Below, piece after piece: positions 1 to 6,600 of a stretch of 38,086 nucleotides of DNA. The notes below the pieces were generated by a model. That model made no database searches and had not been told where the DNA came from. It was given only the letters and a program-made list of their open reading frames with translations. This DNA is from Magnetospirillum moscoviense. GTDB taxonomy: Bacteria; Pseudomonadota; Alphaproteobacteria; Rhodospirillales; Magnetospirillaceae. Position 1 is the first letter of the stretch, and each line of letters begins with the position of its first letter. The stretch covers positions 1 through 38,086 of the forward strand of contig NZ_LWQU01000138.1 in the NCBI RefSeq assembly GCF_001650635.1. The letters are read 5' to 3'. Position numbers and translations under genes: made by a program.

Positions 1-47
1 AATGCTTCAACATTGAGCGCCGGCTTGGCCATGCCCAACAGAATCAT
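1..47 (-). CDS. possible 5' end of a minus-strand gene running off the left edge
   Basis: An open frame begins with ATG at 45-47 on the minus strand and reads MILLGMAKPALNVEA to the window edge. A second ATG lies at 30-32. No clear Shine-Dalgarno sequence precedes either. Only about 15 codons are visible, so no product can be named and the frame may be chance. Confidence 0.2.
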   Translation of the reverse strand, partial: MILLGMAKPALNVEA

Positions 48-170
48 GAACCCGTCAGGGATTCAATCAAATGTGAGTCGTGCGCCAAGGGGCGCCCGGA
101 CTTTTGCCCCAGTTACCGCGTATCCGCATAACGCGCTGTTTCCATTCGATTTTGTTGCGCCGCCGCGTGG

Positions 171-193
171 ATGCCCGTGTCAAGCACGGGCAT
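171..193. repeat. intergenic inverted repeat (9-bp stem, 5-nt loop)
   Basis: ATGCCCGTG (171-179) and CACGGGCAT (185-193) form a perfect 9-bp stem around TCAAG. It lies downstream of the minus-strand TPR gene that ends at 241. No T-run follows on either strand, so it is not a standard intrinsic terminator. GC-rich palindromes of this form are common as dispersed intergenic repeats in alphaproteobacteria; membership of such a family is inferred. The rest of 48-240 shows nothing recognisable. Confidence 0.5.
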
Positions 194-240
194 GACGCAA
201 AAGGGCATGGAACGCTAAATCTGCGCTTCTCCGCAGCTTG

Positions 241-2019
241 TTAAAGCGAGTTCCCGATCGCCGCCACCACGCTGTCCCAGTCGCCAGAGGCGGGCTGGCG
301 GAACAGGCGCATGGTCGGATACCACGGGCTGTCGGTGCGATCCAGCAGCCAGCGCCAGTCCGGCGCGAAGGGCAGCATCACGCGGACATCCTTGCCCATC
401 GCCCCGGCCAGATGGGCGACCGAGGTGTCGACGGTGATCACCAGATCCAACAGGCTGACCAATGCCGCCGTCTCGGCGAAATCGGTCAGGTCCGGCCCCA
501 GATCGATCAGTCGGGGATCGCCCGCCGCCTCGGCCCGGCCCTTTTGCAGCGAGATCCAGCGGATGCCGGGCCGGTTCAGCAAGGGCGCCAACGCCGCCAG
601 CGACAGCGAGCGGTTGCGGTCGTTGGTATTGTCGGCACTGCCGGCCCACACCAGCCCGACCCGCCGGCCGCGCTGCGACGCCAGCCGGCGGCGCCATGGC
701 TCGATCCGGGCCGGGTCAGCGCTGACATAGGGACGCTCGGCCGGGATGGTCTCCAGATTGGTCTGGAAGATGCCGGGAAGGCTGAGCAACGGACAATGCA
801 GATGATAGTCGCAGGGCGTTCCCCGCCCGATGATTTCGGCGAAGGGCAACAGGCCTTGCAGCAAGGTGACCAGTTCCGGCTGGACCTCAAGCACCACCTT
901 GGCCCCCAGGGCGGCAACGCGCGGCACGTAGCGGACGAACTGGATGGTGTCGCCCAGGCCCTGCTCCGCATGGATCAGAATCCTCTGGCCTTCAGCGGGC
1001 TGGCCCCGCCATTGCGGGCGGGCGCGCATCAGGCCGACGGTCGCCCAGGCCTTCAAGCCCCACCGCGCCTCGTATTCGGGCCAGCCGGCCGCCAATTGCC
1101 CGCCGACCAGTAAGGTCAGGGCCAGATTGAACCGGGCCTCGGCCGAATCGGGTGCCAGGGCCAGGGCGCGGCGCAGAACCGTTTCGGCCTCGGAAACGCG
1201 GTTCAGTCCACGCAGCGCCACCCCCAGATTGTTGGCCGACAGGGCATGATGGGGCACCGTCGCCAATTGGGCCTGGAAGGCGCCGACCGCCATGTCCAGA
1301 CAGCCGGAAGCACTGAGCATGCAGCCCAAATTGTAGTGCGCGTCCGACCGGGGATCATCGACCGCCGCCTGGCGCAAGGCCGCCTCTGCCTCGGCCTCGC
1401 GGCCGGTGCGGGCCAGGGTCAGGCCCAGATTGATCCGAGCCACCGCCATGGTGGGAACCATCGCCAAGGCCCGCCGGCAGGCCGCCTCGGCCTCGGCATC
1501 AAGCCCCAGTTCCAGACAGGCGGCCCCCAGATTGCTCCAGGCCGAGGCCAGACCGGGGGCCAGGGCGCAGGCCTGGCGGTGGGCGGCCGCCGCCTCGGCG
1601 AAGCGCCCCAGCCGCTGCAGCGCCTTGCCGCGCTTGTCGTGGCCGTCGGCGAATTCCGGCTTGGCCGCCACGGCCCTGTCGAAGGCGGCCAAGGATTCGG
1701 CGAAGCGGCCCCGGTCGAACAAGGCCTGGCCGTAATTGCACTGGGCCTCGGCGAAATCGGGCTTGGCCGCCACCGCCTGGGCCAGATAGGCCAGGCCGCC
1801 ATCCAGGTCACCCAACTGGCAGGCGACGATCCCCAGATGGTGAAGGATGAAGGGATTGTTCGGCTCACGGTTCAGCGCCGCCCCATAGGCCGCCTTGGCC
1901 TGATCCAGCCGGCCAGCCTGATGGTGCGCCATGGCTTCGACGTGAAAACGGTTACCCGCGGGAATCTGTGGCGCCTTGGCGCCCAGGCTCGCCTGCTTGC
2001 GTCGTTGCTGGCGATTCAT
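241..2019 (-). CDS. TPR-repeat protein with C-terminal glycosyltransferase-like domain
   Basis: The protein has 592 aa. About residues 28-270 are consecutive tetratricopeptide repeats, with recurrent patterns such as LGxxLARxGRxAEAEAAxRxA and AxxNLGxxLRGLNR. Residues about 300-590 resemble the C-terminal domain often attached to TPRs in alphaproteobacteria and related to the GT-B/heptosyltransferase (GT9) fold. Visible marks are HAEQGLGDTIQF, VGLVWAGSADNTND and ITVDTSVAHLAGAMG. Family members are thought to glycosylate proteins or envelope sugars, but the substrate here cannot be read. No signal peptide is seen (the N-terminus is MNRQQRRKQ), so it is probably cytoplasmic. It is divergent from the cupin gene at 2145, leaving 125 bp for both promoters. 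The ATG at 2017-2019 has only a weak AGGCG ribosome-binding site. Confidence 0.85.
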   Translation of the reverse strand: MNRQQRRKQASLGAKAPQIPAGNRFHVEAMAHHQAGRLDQAKAAYGAALNREPNNPFILHHLGIVACQLGDLDGGLAYLAQAVAAKPDFAEAQCNYGQALFDRGRFAESLAAFDRAVAAKPEFADGHDKRGKALQRLGRFAEAAAAHRQACALAPGLASAWSNLGAACLELGLDAEAEAACRRALAMVPTMAVARINLGLTLARTGREAEAEAALRQAAVDDPRSDAHYNLGCMLSASGCLDMAVGAFQAQLATVPHHALSANNLGVALRGLNRVSEAETVLRRALALAPDSAEARFNLALTLLVGGQLAAGWPEYEARWGLKAWATVGLMRARPQWRGQPAEGQRILIHAEQGLGDTIQFVRYVPRVAALGAKVVLEVQPELVTLLQGLLPFAEIIGRGTPCDYHLHCPLLSLPGIFQTNLETIPAERPYVSADPARIEPWRRRLASQRGRRVGLVWAGSADNTNDRNRSLSLAALAPLLNRPGIRWISLQKGRAEAAGDPRLIDLGPDLTDFAETAALVSLLDLVITVDTSVAHLAGAMGKDVRVMLPFAPDWRWLLDRTDSPWYPTMRLFRQPASGDWDSVVAAIGNSL

Positions 2020-2144
2020 CGCCTGTCTCGCTAAGGTCGTGTCGTCCGTTTGCTCTATGGTCAGGGTAACCGCCGCCGTGACAAAGTGAAACCCTTGGAT
2101 GGAACGGCGAGCCGCCTGCCCCCCTTCGCGAAAAGGATGTCCAG

Positions 2145-2540
2145 ATGAAAGGCTTTGTCGGCTGCATCGAGAAGCTCACCAAGGAAAATGACGATTTCCG
2201 GCGGGTGCTCTATACCGGTCATAACCTGCAACTGGTGGTGATGACCATCCAGCCCGGCGACGAAATCGGCGACGAGGTCCATGACGACCGCGACCAGTTC
2301 TTCCGCATCGAGGCCGGCGAAGGCGAAATCTGGATCGACGGGCTCTGCCACAAGGTCAAGGCCGAGGACGGCATCGTCGTCCCGCAGAACGCTCGCCACA
2401 ACGTCATCAGCACCGGCACCGAGCCGTTGCGGCTCTACACCATCTACGGCCCGCCGGAACATATCGACGGCACCATCCACAAGACCTGCGCCGAGGCCCA
2501 GGCCGCGCACGAGCATTTCGACGGCAAGACCACCGAATAG
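2145..2540 (+). CDS. cupin-domain protein
   Basis: This 131-aa single-domain cupin is of the mannose-6-phosphate-isomerase-like small cupin type. The first cupin motif is visible around residues 40-65 (PGDEIGDEVHDDRDQFFRIEAG). The second is near 82-100 (VVPQNARHNVISTG), with histidines and a glutamate positioned to bind one metal ion. The family includes isomerases, oxygenases and plain binding proteins, so a reaction cannot be assigned. An AGGA stretch stands just before the ATG. The gene precedes the two bacterioferritin genes on the same strand, but a 100-bp gap containing a palindrome suggests that those genes have their own promoter. Confidence 0.8.
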   Translation: MKGFVGCIEKLTKENDDFRRVLYTGHNLQLVVMTIQPGDEIGDEVHDDRDQFFRIEAGEGEIWIDGLCHKVKAEDGIVVPQNARHNVISTGTEPLRLYTIYGPPEHIDGTIHKTCAEAQAAHEHFDGKTTE

Positions 2541-2605
2541 CCCCCCCACCTGCCCCCTTGCGTTCGCCGTCCGGTGTCGATGTCTTGCGACTTATTCGCA
2601 ATCGC

Positions 2606-2623
2606 ATATCGAATGTTCGATAT
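2606..2623. promoter_or_regulatory. perfect 18-bp palindrome upstream of the bacterioferritin genes (candidate operator)
   Basis: ATATCGAA (2606-2613), TG, then TTCGATAT (2616-2623) form a perfect 8+2+8 inverted repeat. It ends 17 bp before the ATG at 2641. A possible -35 (TTGCGA, 2585-2590) lies upstream, and a weak -10 (TATCGA, 2607-2612) would overlap the palindrome, which suits repressor binding. An iron- or redox-responsive regulator (Fur/Irr/Rrf2 type) would fit the genes controlled, but the sequence does not match any consensus I can state with confidence. Confidence 0.5.
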
Positions 2624-2640
2624 TCCTGACGGAGGCCGCC

Positions 2641-3126
2641 ATGAAGGGCAGCAAGAAGGTTCTCGACACCCTGGCCAAGCTGCTGACGGCAGAGCTGACG
2701 GCTGCCGACCAGTATTTCGCCCATTCGCGCATGTTCCATAATTGGGGCCTGACCAAGCTTTACGACCGCATCGCCCACGAGCGCGACGAGGAGCTTGAGC
2801 ATGCCGACAAGATCATCCGGCGTATCCTGTTCCTGGAGGGCACCCCCGACGTCGGCAAGCGGGCCAAGCTGACCATCGGCCAGGACGTGCCCGAGATGCT
2901 GAAGAACGACCTGACCTATGAGCTGGCGGTGGTCGGCGAGTTGAAGGCGGCCATCGCCCTGTGCGAGGCCGAGAAGGATTTCGAGACCAGGGCGATCCTG
3001 CGGGAATTGCTGCACGACACCGAAGAGGACCACACCCATTGGCTCGAGCAGCAATTGGGCCTGATCGACCGCCTGGGCCTGCCCAATTACCTGCAGTCGG
3101 CGGCCGGTTCGCCGTCCGGTTCGTAA
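2641..3126 (+). CDS. bfr: bacterioferritin subunit with complete ferroxidase site but lacking the heme Met
   Basis: This 161-aa four-helix-bundle ferritin of the 24-mer bacterioferritin family stores iron as a ferric mineral. Aligned by eye to E. coli Bfr, the ferroxidase ligands are all present: E18, E51, H54, E94 and the late E...H pair in the TEEDH segment. The heme-ligating Met52 is replaced by Leu (DEELEHAD). This subunit should oxidise Fe(II) but not bind heme by the usual Met-Met pair. The start at 2641 is set by a strong GGAGG (2631-2635) and by homology (MKGSKKV); longer upstream frames are not real. The second subunit follows after 10 bp, so the two are surely co-transcribed. Two-subunit bacterioferritin is documented in Magnetospirillum. 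Confidence 0.93.
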   Translation: MKGSKKVLDTLAKLLTAELTAADQYFAHSRMFHNWGLTKLYDRIAHERDEELEHADKIIRRILFLEGTPDVGKRAKLTIGQDVPEMLKNDLTYELAVVGELKAAIALCEAEKDFETRAILRELLHDTEEDHTHWLEQQLGLIDRLGLPNYLQSAAGSPSGS

Positions 3127-3136
3127 GGAGGCGGCG

Positions 3137-3616
3137 ATGAAGGGAGACAAGCAGGTCGTCGCCGCACTGAACGCCATCCTGAAAATCCAGCTGACCGCCA
3201 TCCACCAGTATTTCCTGCACGCCCGCATGCTGCGCAATTGGGGGCTGAAGGACCTGGGCAAGGCCATCTACAAGCAATCCATCGAGGAAATGAAGGCCGC
3301 CGACGAGGTGATCGAGCGGGTTCTGTTCCTGGAAGGCCTGCCGAACCTGCAAGACCTCGACAAGCTGCTGATCGGCGAGGACGTGCCGGAGATCATCGCC
3401 AACGACCTGCGGATGGCCCAGGGCGAGCACAAGGCGGTGGTCGCCGCCATCACCCTGGCCGAAGCCAAAGAGGATTTCATCACCCGCCACGAGTTGGGCG
3501 AGATCCTGGAAGAGGTCGAGGACTATATCGACTGGCTGGAGACCCAGCAGGACCTGATCAAATCCATGGGACTGCCCAACTATCTGCAGGCCGCCATGGG
3601 CGAAATCGCTGATTAG
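3137..3616 (+). CDS. bfr: bacterioferritin subunit with heme Met but degenerate ferroxidase site
   Basis: This 159-aa partner of the preceding bacterioferritin keeps Met52 (IEEMKAAD), the residue that ligates the inter-subunit heme. Almost every ferroxidase ligand is lost: E18 is Q, H54 is A, E94 is A, E127 is V and H130 is Y; only E51 remains. It is therefore expected to supply heme and the electron path for iron release, while the upstream subunit oxidises iron. The alignment to E. coli Bfr is by eye. A strong AAGGAGG ribosome-binding site lies between the stop at 3126 and the start. An intrinsic terminator at 3645-3679 closes the unit. Confidence 0.93.
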   Translation: MKGDKQVVAALNAILKIQLTAIHQYFLHARMLRNWGLKDLGKAIYKQSIEEMKAADEVIERVLFLEGLPNLQDLDKLLIGEDVPEIIANDLRMAQGEHKAVVAAITLAEAKEDFITRHELGEILEEVEDYIDWLETQQDLIKSMGLPNYLQAAMGEIAD

Positions 3617-3644
3617 ACCGCCACCGGATCGGATGAACTGAAAA

Positions 3645-3679
3645 GCCTGCACGCCGATGGACGTGCAGGCCATTTTTTT
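3645..3679 (+). terminator. rho-independent terminator of the bacterioferritin operon
   Basis: GCCTGCACG (3645-3653) pairs perfectly with CGTGCAGGC (3662-3670) around an 8-nt loop. The stem is followed by CA and seven T residues (3673-3679). It sits 28 bp after the second bacterioferritin stop codon and is a textbook intrinsic terminator. Confidence 0.92.
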
Positions 3680-3954
3680 GCTTTGGAGAACCGTCAACTT
3701 TTCGGCCAGGGCCCGCATCTCATGCTGGGGATAGGTTGCCGAGGCTTCCAAGACGAAGACGTGGTCGGCGCACGGCTTGACAGGAATCGAACAGCAACCC
3801 ATCCTGAAGTTCTGGCCTTGGGGCCATCGTGTCTGGTTCAGACCGCCTCCGGCGCATCGCCGGGATATGCCCAGGCCACTTCCCCGCGACGACCATCTCG
3901 GCGCCCCTGGTGGCGCGACCTCGCCCTTGTGGGCCGCAACGGAGACTCGTGGAC
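3680..3954. other. 275-bp intergenic region before selD, nothing recognised
   Basis: This lies between the bacterioferritin terminator and the selD start. It presumably carries the selD promoter, but no convincing -35/-10 pair, operator or RNA gene is visible. Frames open through it on both strands run into the terminator or the bacterioferritin genes antisense, and do not look coding. Confidence 0.5.
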
Positions 3955-5004
3955 ATGTCCGAACCCGTCAAGCTCACCAGCTTTTCCCATGGTGGCGGCT
4001 GCGGCTGCAAGATCTCCCCGGCCGTGCTCGAGCGCATCCTGGCCGAGCTGCCCAAGGACGCCCTGCCCTATCCCGGCCTGCTGGTCGGCCTCGAGAACGG
4101 GGACGATGCTGCCGTGTACGATATCGGCGGCGGCCAAGCGATCGTCGCCACCACCGACTTCTTCATGCCCATCGTCGATGATGGTTACGATTTCGGCCGC
4201 ATCGCCGCGACCAACGCCATCTCGGACGTCTATGCCATGGGCGCTCGCCCCATCCTGGCCCTGGCGATCTTGGCCATGCCGATCGAGAAGCTGCCTGACC
4301 AGATCATCCGCGACATCGTGCGCGGCGGACTGACCGTCTGCCAGGCCGCCGGCATACCGCTGGCCGGCGGGCATTCGATCGATTCGGTCGAGCCGATCTA
4401 TGGGCTGGTGGCGCTGGGCCTGGGCAAAACCGAGCACATCAAACGCAACGACAAGGCCCAGGCCGGCGACGTCCTGGTGCTGGGAAAGCCCATCGGCGTC
4501 GGCATCCTGTCGGCGGCCCTGAAGAAAGGGAAATTGTCGCCCGAGGGCTATCGCACCATGGTCGACGTCACTACCCGTCTCAACACCCCCGGTCCCGATC
4601 TGGCGGCGCTGGACGGCGTCAGGGCGATGACCGACGTCACCGGTTTCGGCCTGCTGGGCCATGCCTTTGAGATGGCGCGCGGCGGCAAGCTGACCGTTCG
4701 CTTGAAGGCCAGCCGGATTCCGGTGATCCCCGAGGCCGGGCAACTGGCCCAGGCCGGCATCGTCACCGGCGCCTCGGGCCGCAACCTGACCAGCTACGGC
4801 ACCAAGGTCTCGGGCCTCGACCTTTTGCCGCAATGGCAAAGCAACCTGCTGACCGACCCGCAAACCAGTGGCGGCCTTTTGGTGTCATGCAGCCTGAACG
4901 CCGTCAACGAGGTGCTGGCCATCTTCCGCGAGCACGGCTTCGCCGATGCCGCCATCGTTGGTGACCTGACCGCCGGTCCGGCCATGGTCGCGGTGGCGGG
5001 TTAG
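3955..5004 (+). CDS. selD: selenide, water dikinase (selenophosphate synthetase)
   Basis: The 349-aa protein makes selenophosphate from selenide and ATP, the selenium donor for SelA-made Sec-tRNA. The N-terminal active segment SHGGGCGCKISP carries the conserved Cys and Lys (C16, C18, K19, matching E. coli C17 and K20); the position that is Sec in some homologues is Cys here. Further marks are the nucleotide-binding stretch GDDAAVYDI, TDFFMPIVDD, AGGHSID and the C-terminal LTDPQTSGGLL. The start at 3955 is chosen because MSEPVKL aligns with the family; an in-frame extension to 3829 is rejected. It is convergent with, and separate from, the fdn/sel operon, so selenium supply is transcribed independently of selA-selB-selC. 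Confidence 0.95.
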   Translation: MSEPVKLTSFSHGGGCGCKISPAVLERILAELPKDALPYPGLLVGLENGDDAAVYDIGGGQAIVATTDFFMPIVDDGYDFGRIAATNAISDVYAMGARPILALAILAMPIEKLPDQIIRDIVRGGLTVCQAAGIPLAGGHSIDSVEPIYGLVALGLGKTEHIKRNDKAQAGDVLVLGKPIGVGILSAALKKGKLSPEGYRTMVDVTTRLNTPGPDLAALDGVRAMTDVTGFGLLGHAFEMARGGKLTVRLKASRIPVIPEAGQLAQAGIVTGASGRNLTSYGTKVSGLDLLPQWQSNLLTDPQTSGGLLVSCSLNAVNEVLAIFREHGFADAAIVGDLTAGPAMVAVAG

Positions 5005-5013
5005 ATCCGGGCA

Positions 5014-5079
5014 GCGCTTCGCGCATAAAGCCCGCGCGGCGACTGAGCGAGCCCGGCACGGGCCGCGCTCCGCGCATAA
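5014..5079. repeat. short direct repeat between convergent selD and gcvH-like genes
   Basis: GCGCTTCGCGCATAA (5014-5028) recurs as GCGCTCCGCGCATAA (5065-5079), 14 of 15 identical and 51 bp apart. Each copy can fold a small GCGC-containing hairpin. It lies between two convergent stop codons (5004 and 5086). It may contribute to bidirectional termination, but there is no T-run. Confidence 0.35.
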
Positions 5080-5085
5080 CCCCAT

Positions 5086-5481
5086 TCAGGGTCCACCACA
5101 TTCGGCCAGCCCCGATGCCAGCAGGGCGCGGGTGGCGTCGGGATCGTCGGCCAGGATCGCCACCATCCAACCTTGGCCGAACGGGTCCTGGTTGATCAGT
5201 TCGGGCCGGTCGATGGGGGCCTCGTTGGCCTCGACGACTTCGCCCGAGAAGGGAACGCGCACCGCGCCCACCCACTTGCCGCTTTCTACCGTGGCGATGG
5301 AACGCCCGGCCTCGGCCCGGCCGCCGACCCGCTTGGGCATGAAGGCGACCAGATCGCCGACCGTCTTGGCCCCCAGGCCGGTGATGCCGACGCGGAACAG
5401 GCCCGGCGCTTCCTCCTTGAACCACATGTGGCGGCCGGCATCGTAGAAACGGTCGGCGGGGAAGTCGAAGGTATTGACCAT
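5086..5481 (-). CDS. GcvH-like lipoyl carrier protein
   Basis: This 131-aa protein has the size and fold pattern of glycine cleavage H protein. The lipoylation motif is visible as ATVESGKWVGAVRVPFSGEV, with K69 as the expected attachment site (ESVKA in canonical GcvH). VRVGITG-like and INQDPFGQGWM segments match the flanking strands. No gcvT or gcvP gene is nearby, so glycine cleavage is not its obvious role. GcvH-like lipoate-binding proteins also serve sulfur pathways (LbpA of the sHdr system), where DsrE-like proteins and dedicated lipoate ligases are neighbours. Here such neighbours sit upstream, but no HdrABC-like genes are seen. The ATG at 5479-5481 shares one base with the preceding TGA (TGATG), so translation is coupled. 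This is the last gene of the operon. Confidence 0.8.
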   Translation of the reverse strand: MVNTFDFPADRFYDAGRHMWFKEEAPGLFRVGITGLGAKTVGDLVAFMPKRVGGRAEAGRSIATVESGKWVGAVRVPFSGEVVEANEAPIDRPELINQDPFGQGWMVAILADDPDATRALLASGLAECGGP

Positions 5482-5858
5482 CAGAAGGTCAGCACCCGGC
5501 AATTGTCGTCCATCAGGTCGGCGACATATTCGGTCACCGCCGCCAGCCCGTCGCATTCGGGGATCAGGTCGTCGGGCCCCAGACCGTGCAGGTCGGCGGT
5601 AGCGGCGCAAAGCAGGAACCGAGCGCCGGCCTTCTTGGCCATCTTGATGAAATCATAGGCGGTCTTACCCGAATCGGCTTTCAGGACCAGAGCCTCGGCC
5701 ACCCCTTTCTTCATCAAGATACCGGGCGCTCCGGTAAGAACAACATCGACCTCGCAATCCATCGAGGCGGCGACGGCGGCCTGGAACAATGGCGCGCCGA
5801 CCTCGATCGGCCGATCGGGATCGGTATTGGCCAGCAGCACGACAAGCTTAGTCGGCAT
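5481..5858 (-). CDS. DsrE-family protein
   Basis: This 125-aa DsrE/DsrF-like small protein belongs to a cytoplasmic family that often carries persulfide on a conserved Cys. The start MPTKLVVLLANTDPDRP is set by GGAG just upstream and by homology; the 32-residue extension upstream overlaps the previous gene and is rejected. Cysteines are at about 35, 84, 102 and 120. C84 (FLLCAATADLHG) is at the usual DsrE position after the central strand. The start lies within the end of the lipoate-ligase-like gene (11-bp overlap), and the stop touches the gcvH-like start. Sulfur-transfer function is inferred from the family, not proven by the sequence. Confidence 0.75.
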   Translation of the reverse strand: MPTKLVVLLANTDPDRPIEVGAPLFQAAVAASMDCEVDVVLTGAPGILMKKGVAEALVLKADSGKTAYDFIKMAKKAGARFLLCAATADLHGLGPDDLIPECDGLAAVTEYVADLMDDNCRVLTF

Positions 5859-6600
5859 CCAAATCTCCGGTTTCCAGGAAGTGTTCGCCGCCCAATGGTC
5901 CGGCGAGCAGTTGGGCGGCGTCTTGTTCTTCCGGCGAAGCGATCTCGCCAGCATAGGGCGTGAAGCCCAGCGAGGCCATGCCGTTCGTCACCGCGTCCTT
6001 CACCGCCTCGAAGGACGGGACCTGACCCAGGATGGCGCGCAGGCTGGTGACCCGCTCGGCGACCCCTCCGGCGCCGTGGCGGGCCAGCTTATCGGCGGGC
6101 GGGGTCAGCACGTCGGCCATGCGGGCGATGTCGGCATCGATCAGCAAGGTGCCGTGAAGAAGCATGATGCCGTCCTCTGCATAGCCGGCGGTGCCGCAAA
6201 TCTTGCGCCCCGCGACCTCGATGTCGTTGCCGGGCCGGAAGCGGGCCGCCACCCCCAGACGCTCGAGCCCGGACGCCACCGCTTCGCACACATGGGCCGT
6301 CATCTCGGGCAAGGGTGCTCTCGCCGCCATGACCACTTCCCAGCAGATTTGCCTGGGATCGATATAGACGGCGCCGCCACCGGTCAGCCGGCGAGCCAAT
6401 TCCACCCCATCGGCCCGTGACAGATCGACTTCGGCGGTCAGGGATTGATGACGGCCGATCAGCACCGTCGGCGGAAAGCGGAAGAATCGCAGCGTATCGG
6501 GCGAAGTACCGCGCCGACGCCCGGAAACCAGCGCGGCCCCGAACGCCATGTTGGCCCGCGCCCCACGAAGGCCGCTATCGATGACGCGCAACTGGGTCAT
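5848..6600 (-). CDS. lipoate-protein ligase A family protein
   Basis: This 250-aa BPL/LplA-fold protein shows RRLTGGGAVYID (about residues 70-81), the hallmark lipoate/biotin-ligase loop. It also has GRKICGTAGY with K133 at the catalytic lysine position, and HGTLLIDAD (149-157). The natural substrate is probably the GcvH-like protein encoded two genes downstream; this is inferred from the operon. The ATG (6598-6600) overlaps the selB-frame TGA (6597-6599) as ATGA and lies 2 nt after the CCA end of selC. No ribosome-binding site can precede it except inside the tRNA gene. The start is supported by homology (LRVIDSGLRGARANMAF). Translation may depend on ribosomes that read selB through the tRNA sequence. 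Confidence 0.85.
   Translation of the reverse strand: MTQLRVIDSGLRGARANMAFGAALVSGRRRGTSPDTLRFFRFPPTVLIGRHQSLTAEVDLSRADGVELARRLTGGGAVYIDPRQICWEVVMAARAPLPEMTAHVCEAVASGLERLGVAARFRPGNDIEVAGRKICGTAGYAEDGIMLLHGTLLIDADIARMADVLTPPADKLARHGAGGVAERVTSLRAILGQVPSFEAVKDAVTNGMASLGFTPYAGEIASPEEQDAAQLLAGPLGGEHFLETGDLDAD

Noticed and set aside
3700-3830. Possible tRNA before selD (TTCGATTCC-like segment on the minus strand)
   Set aside because: The candidate T-stem does not pair and no acceptor or anticodon arm can be drawn.
3829-3954. 42-codon N-terminal extension of selD
   Set aside because: The extension does not resemble SelD; the family's N-terminus begins at MSEPVKL (3955).
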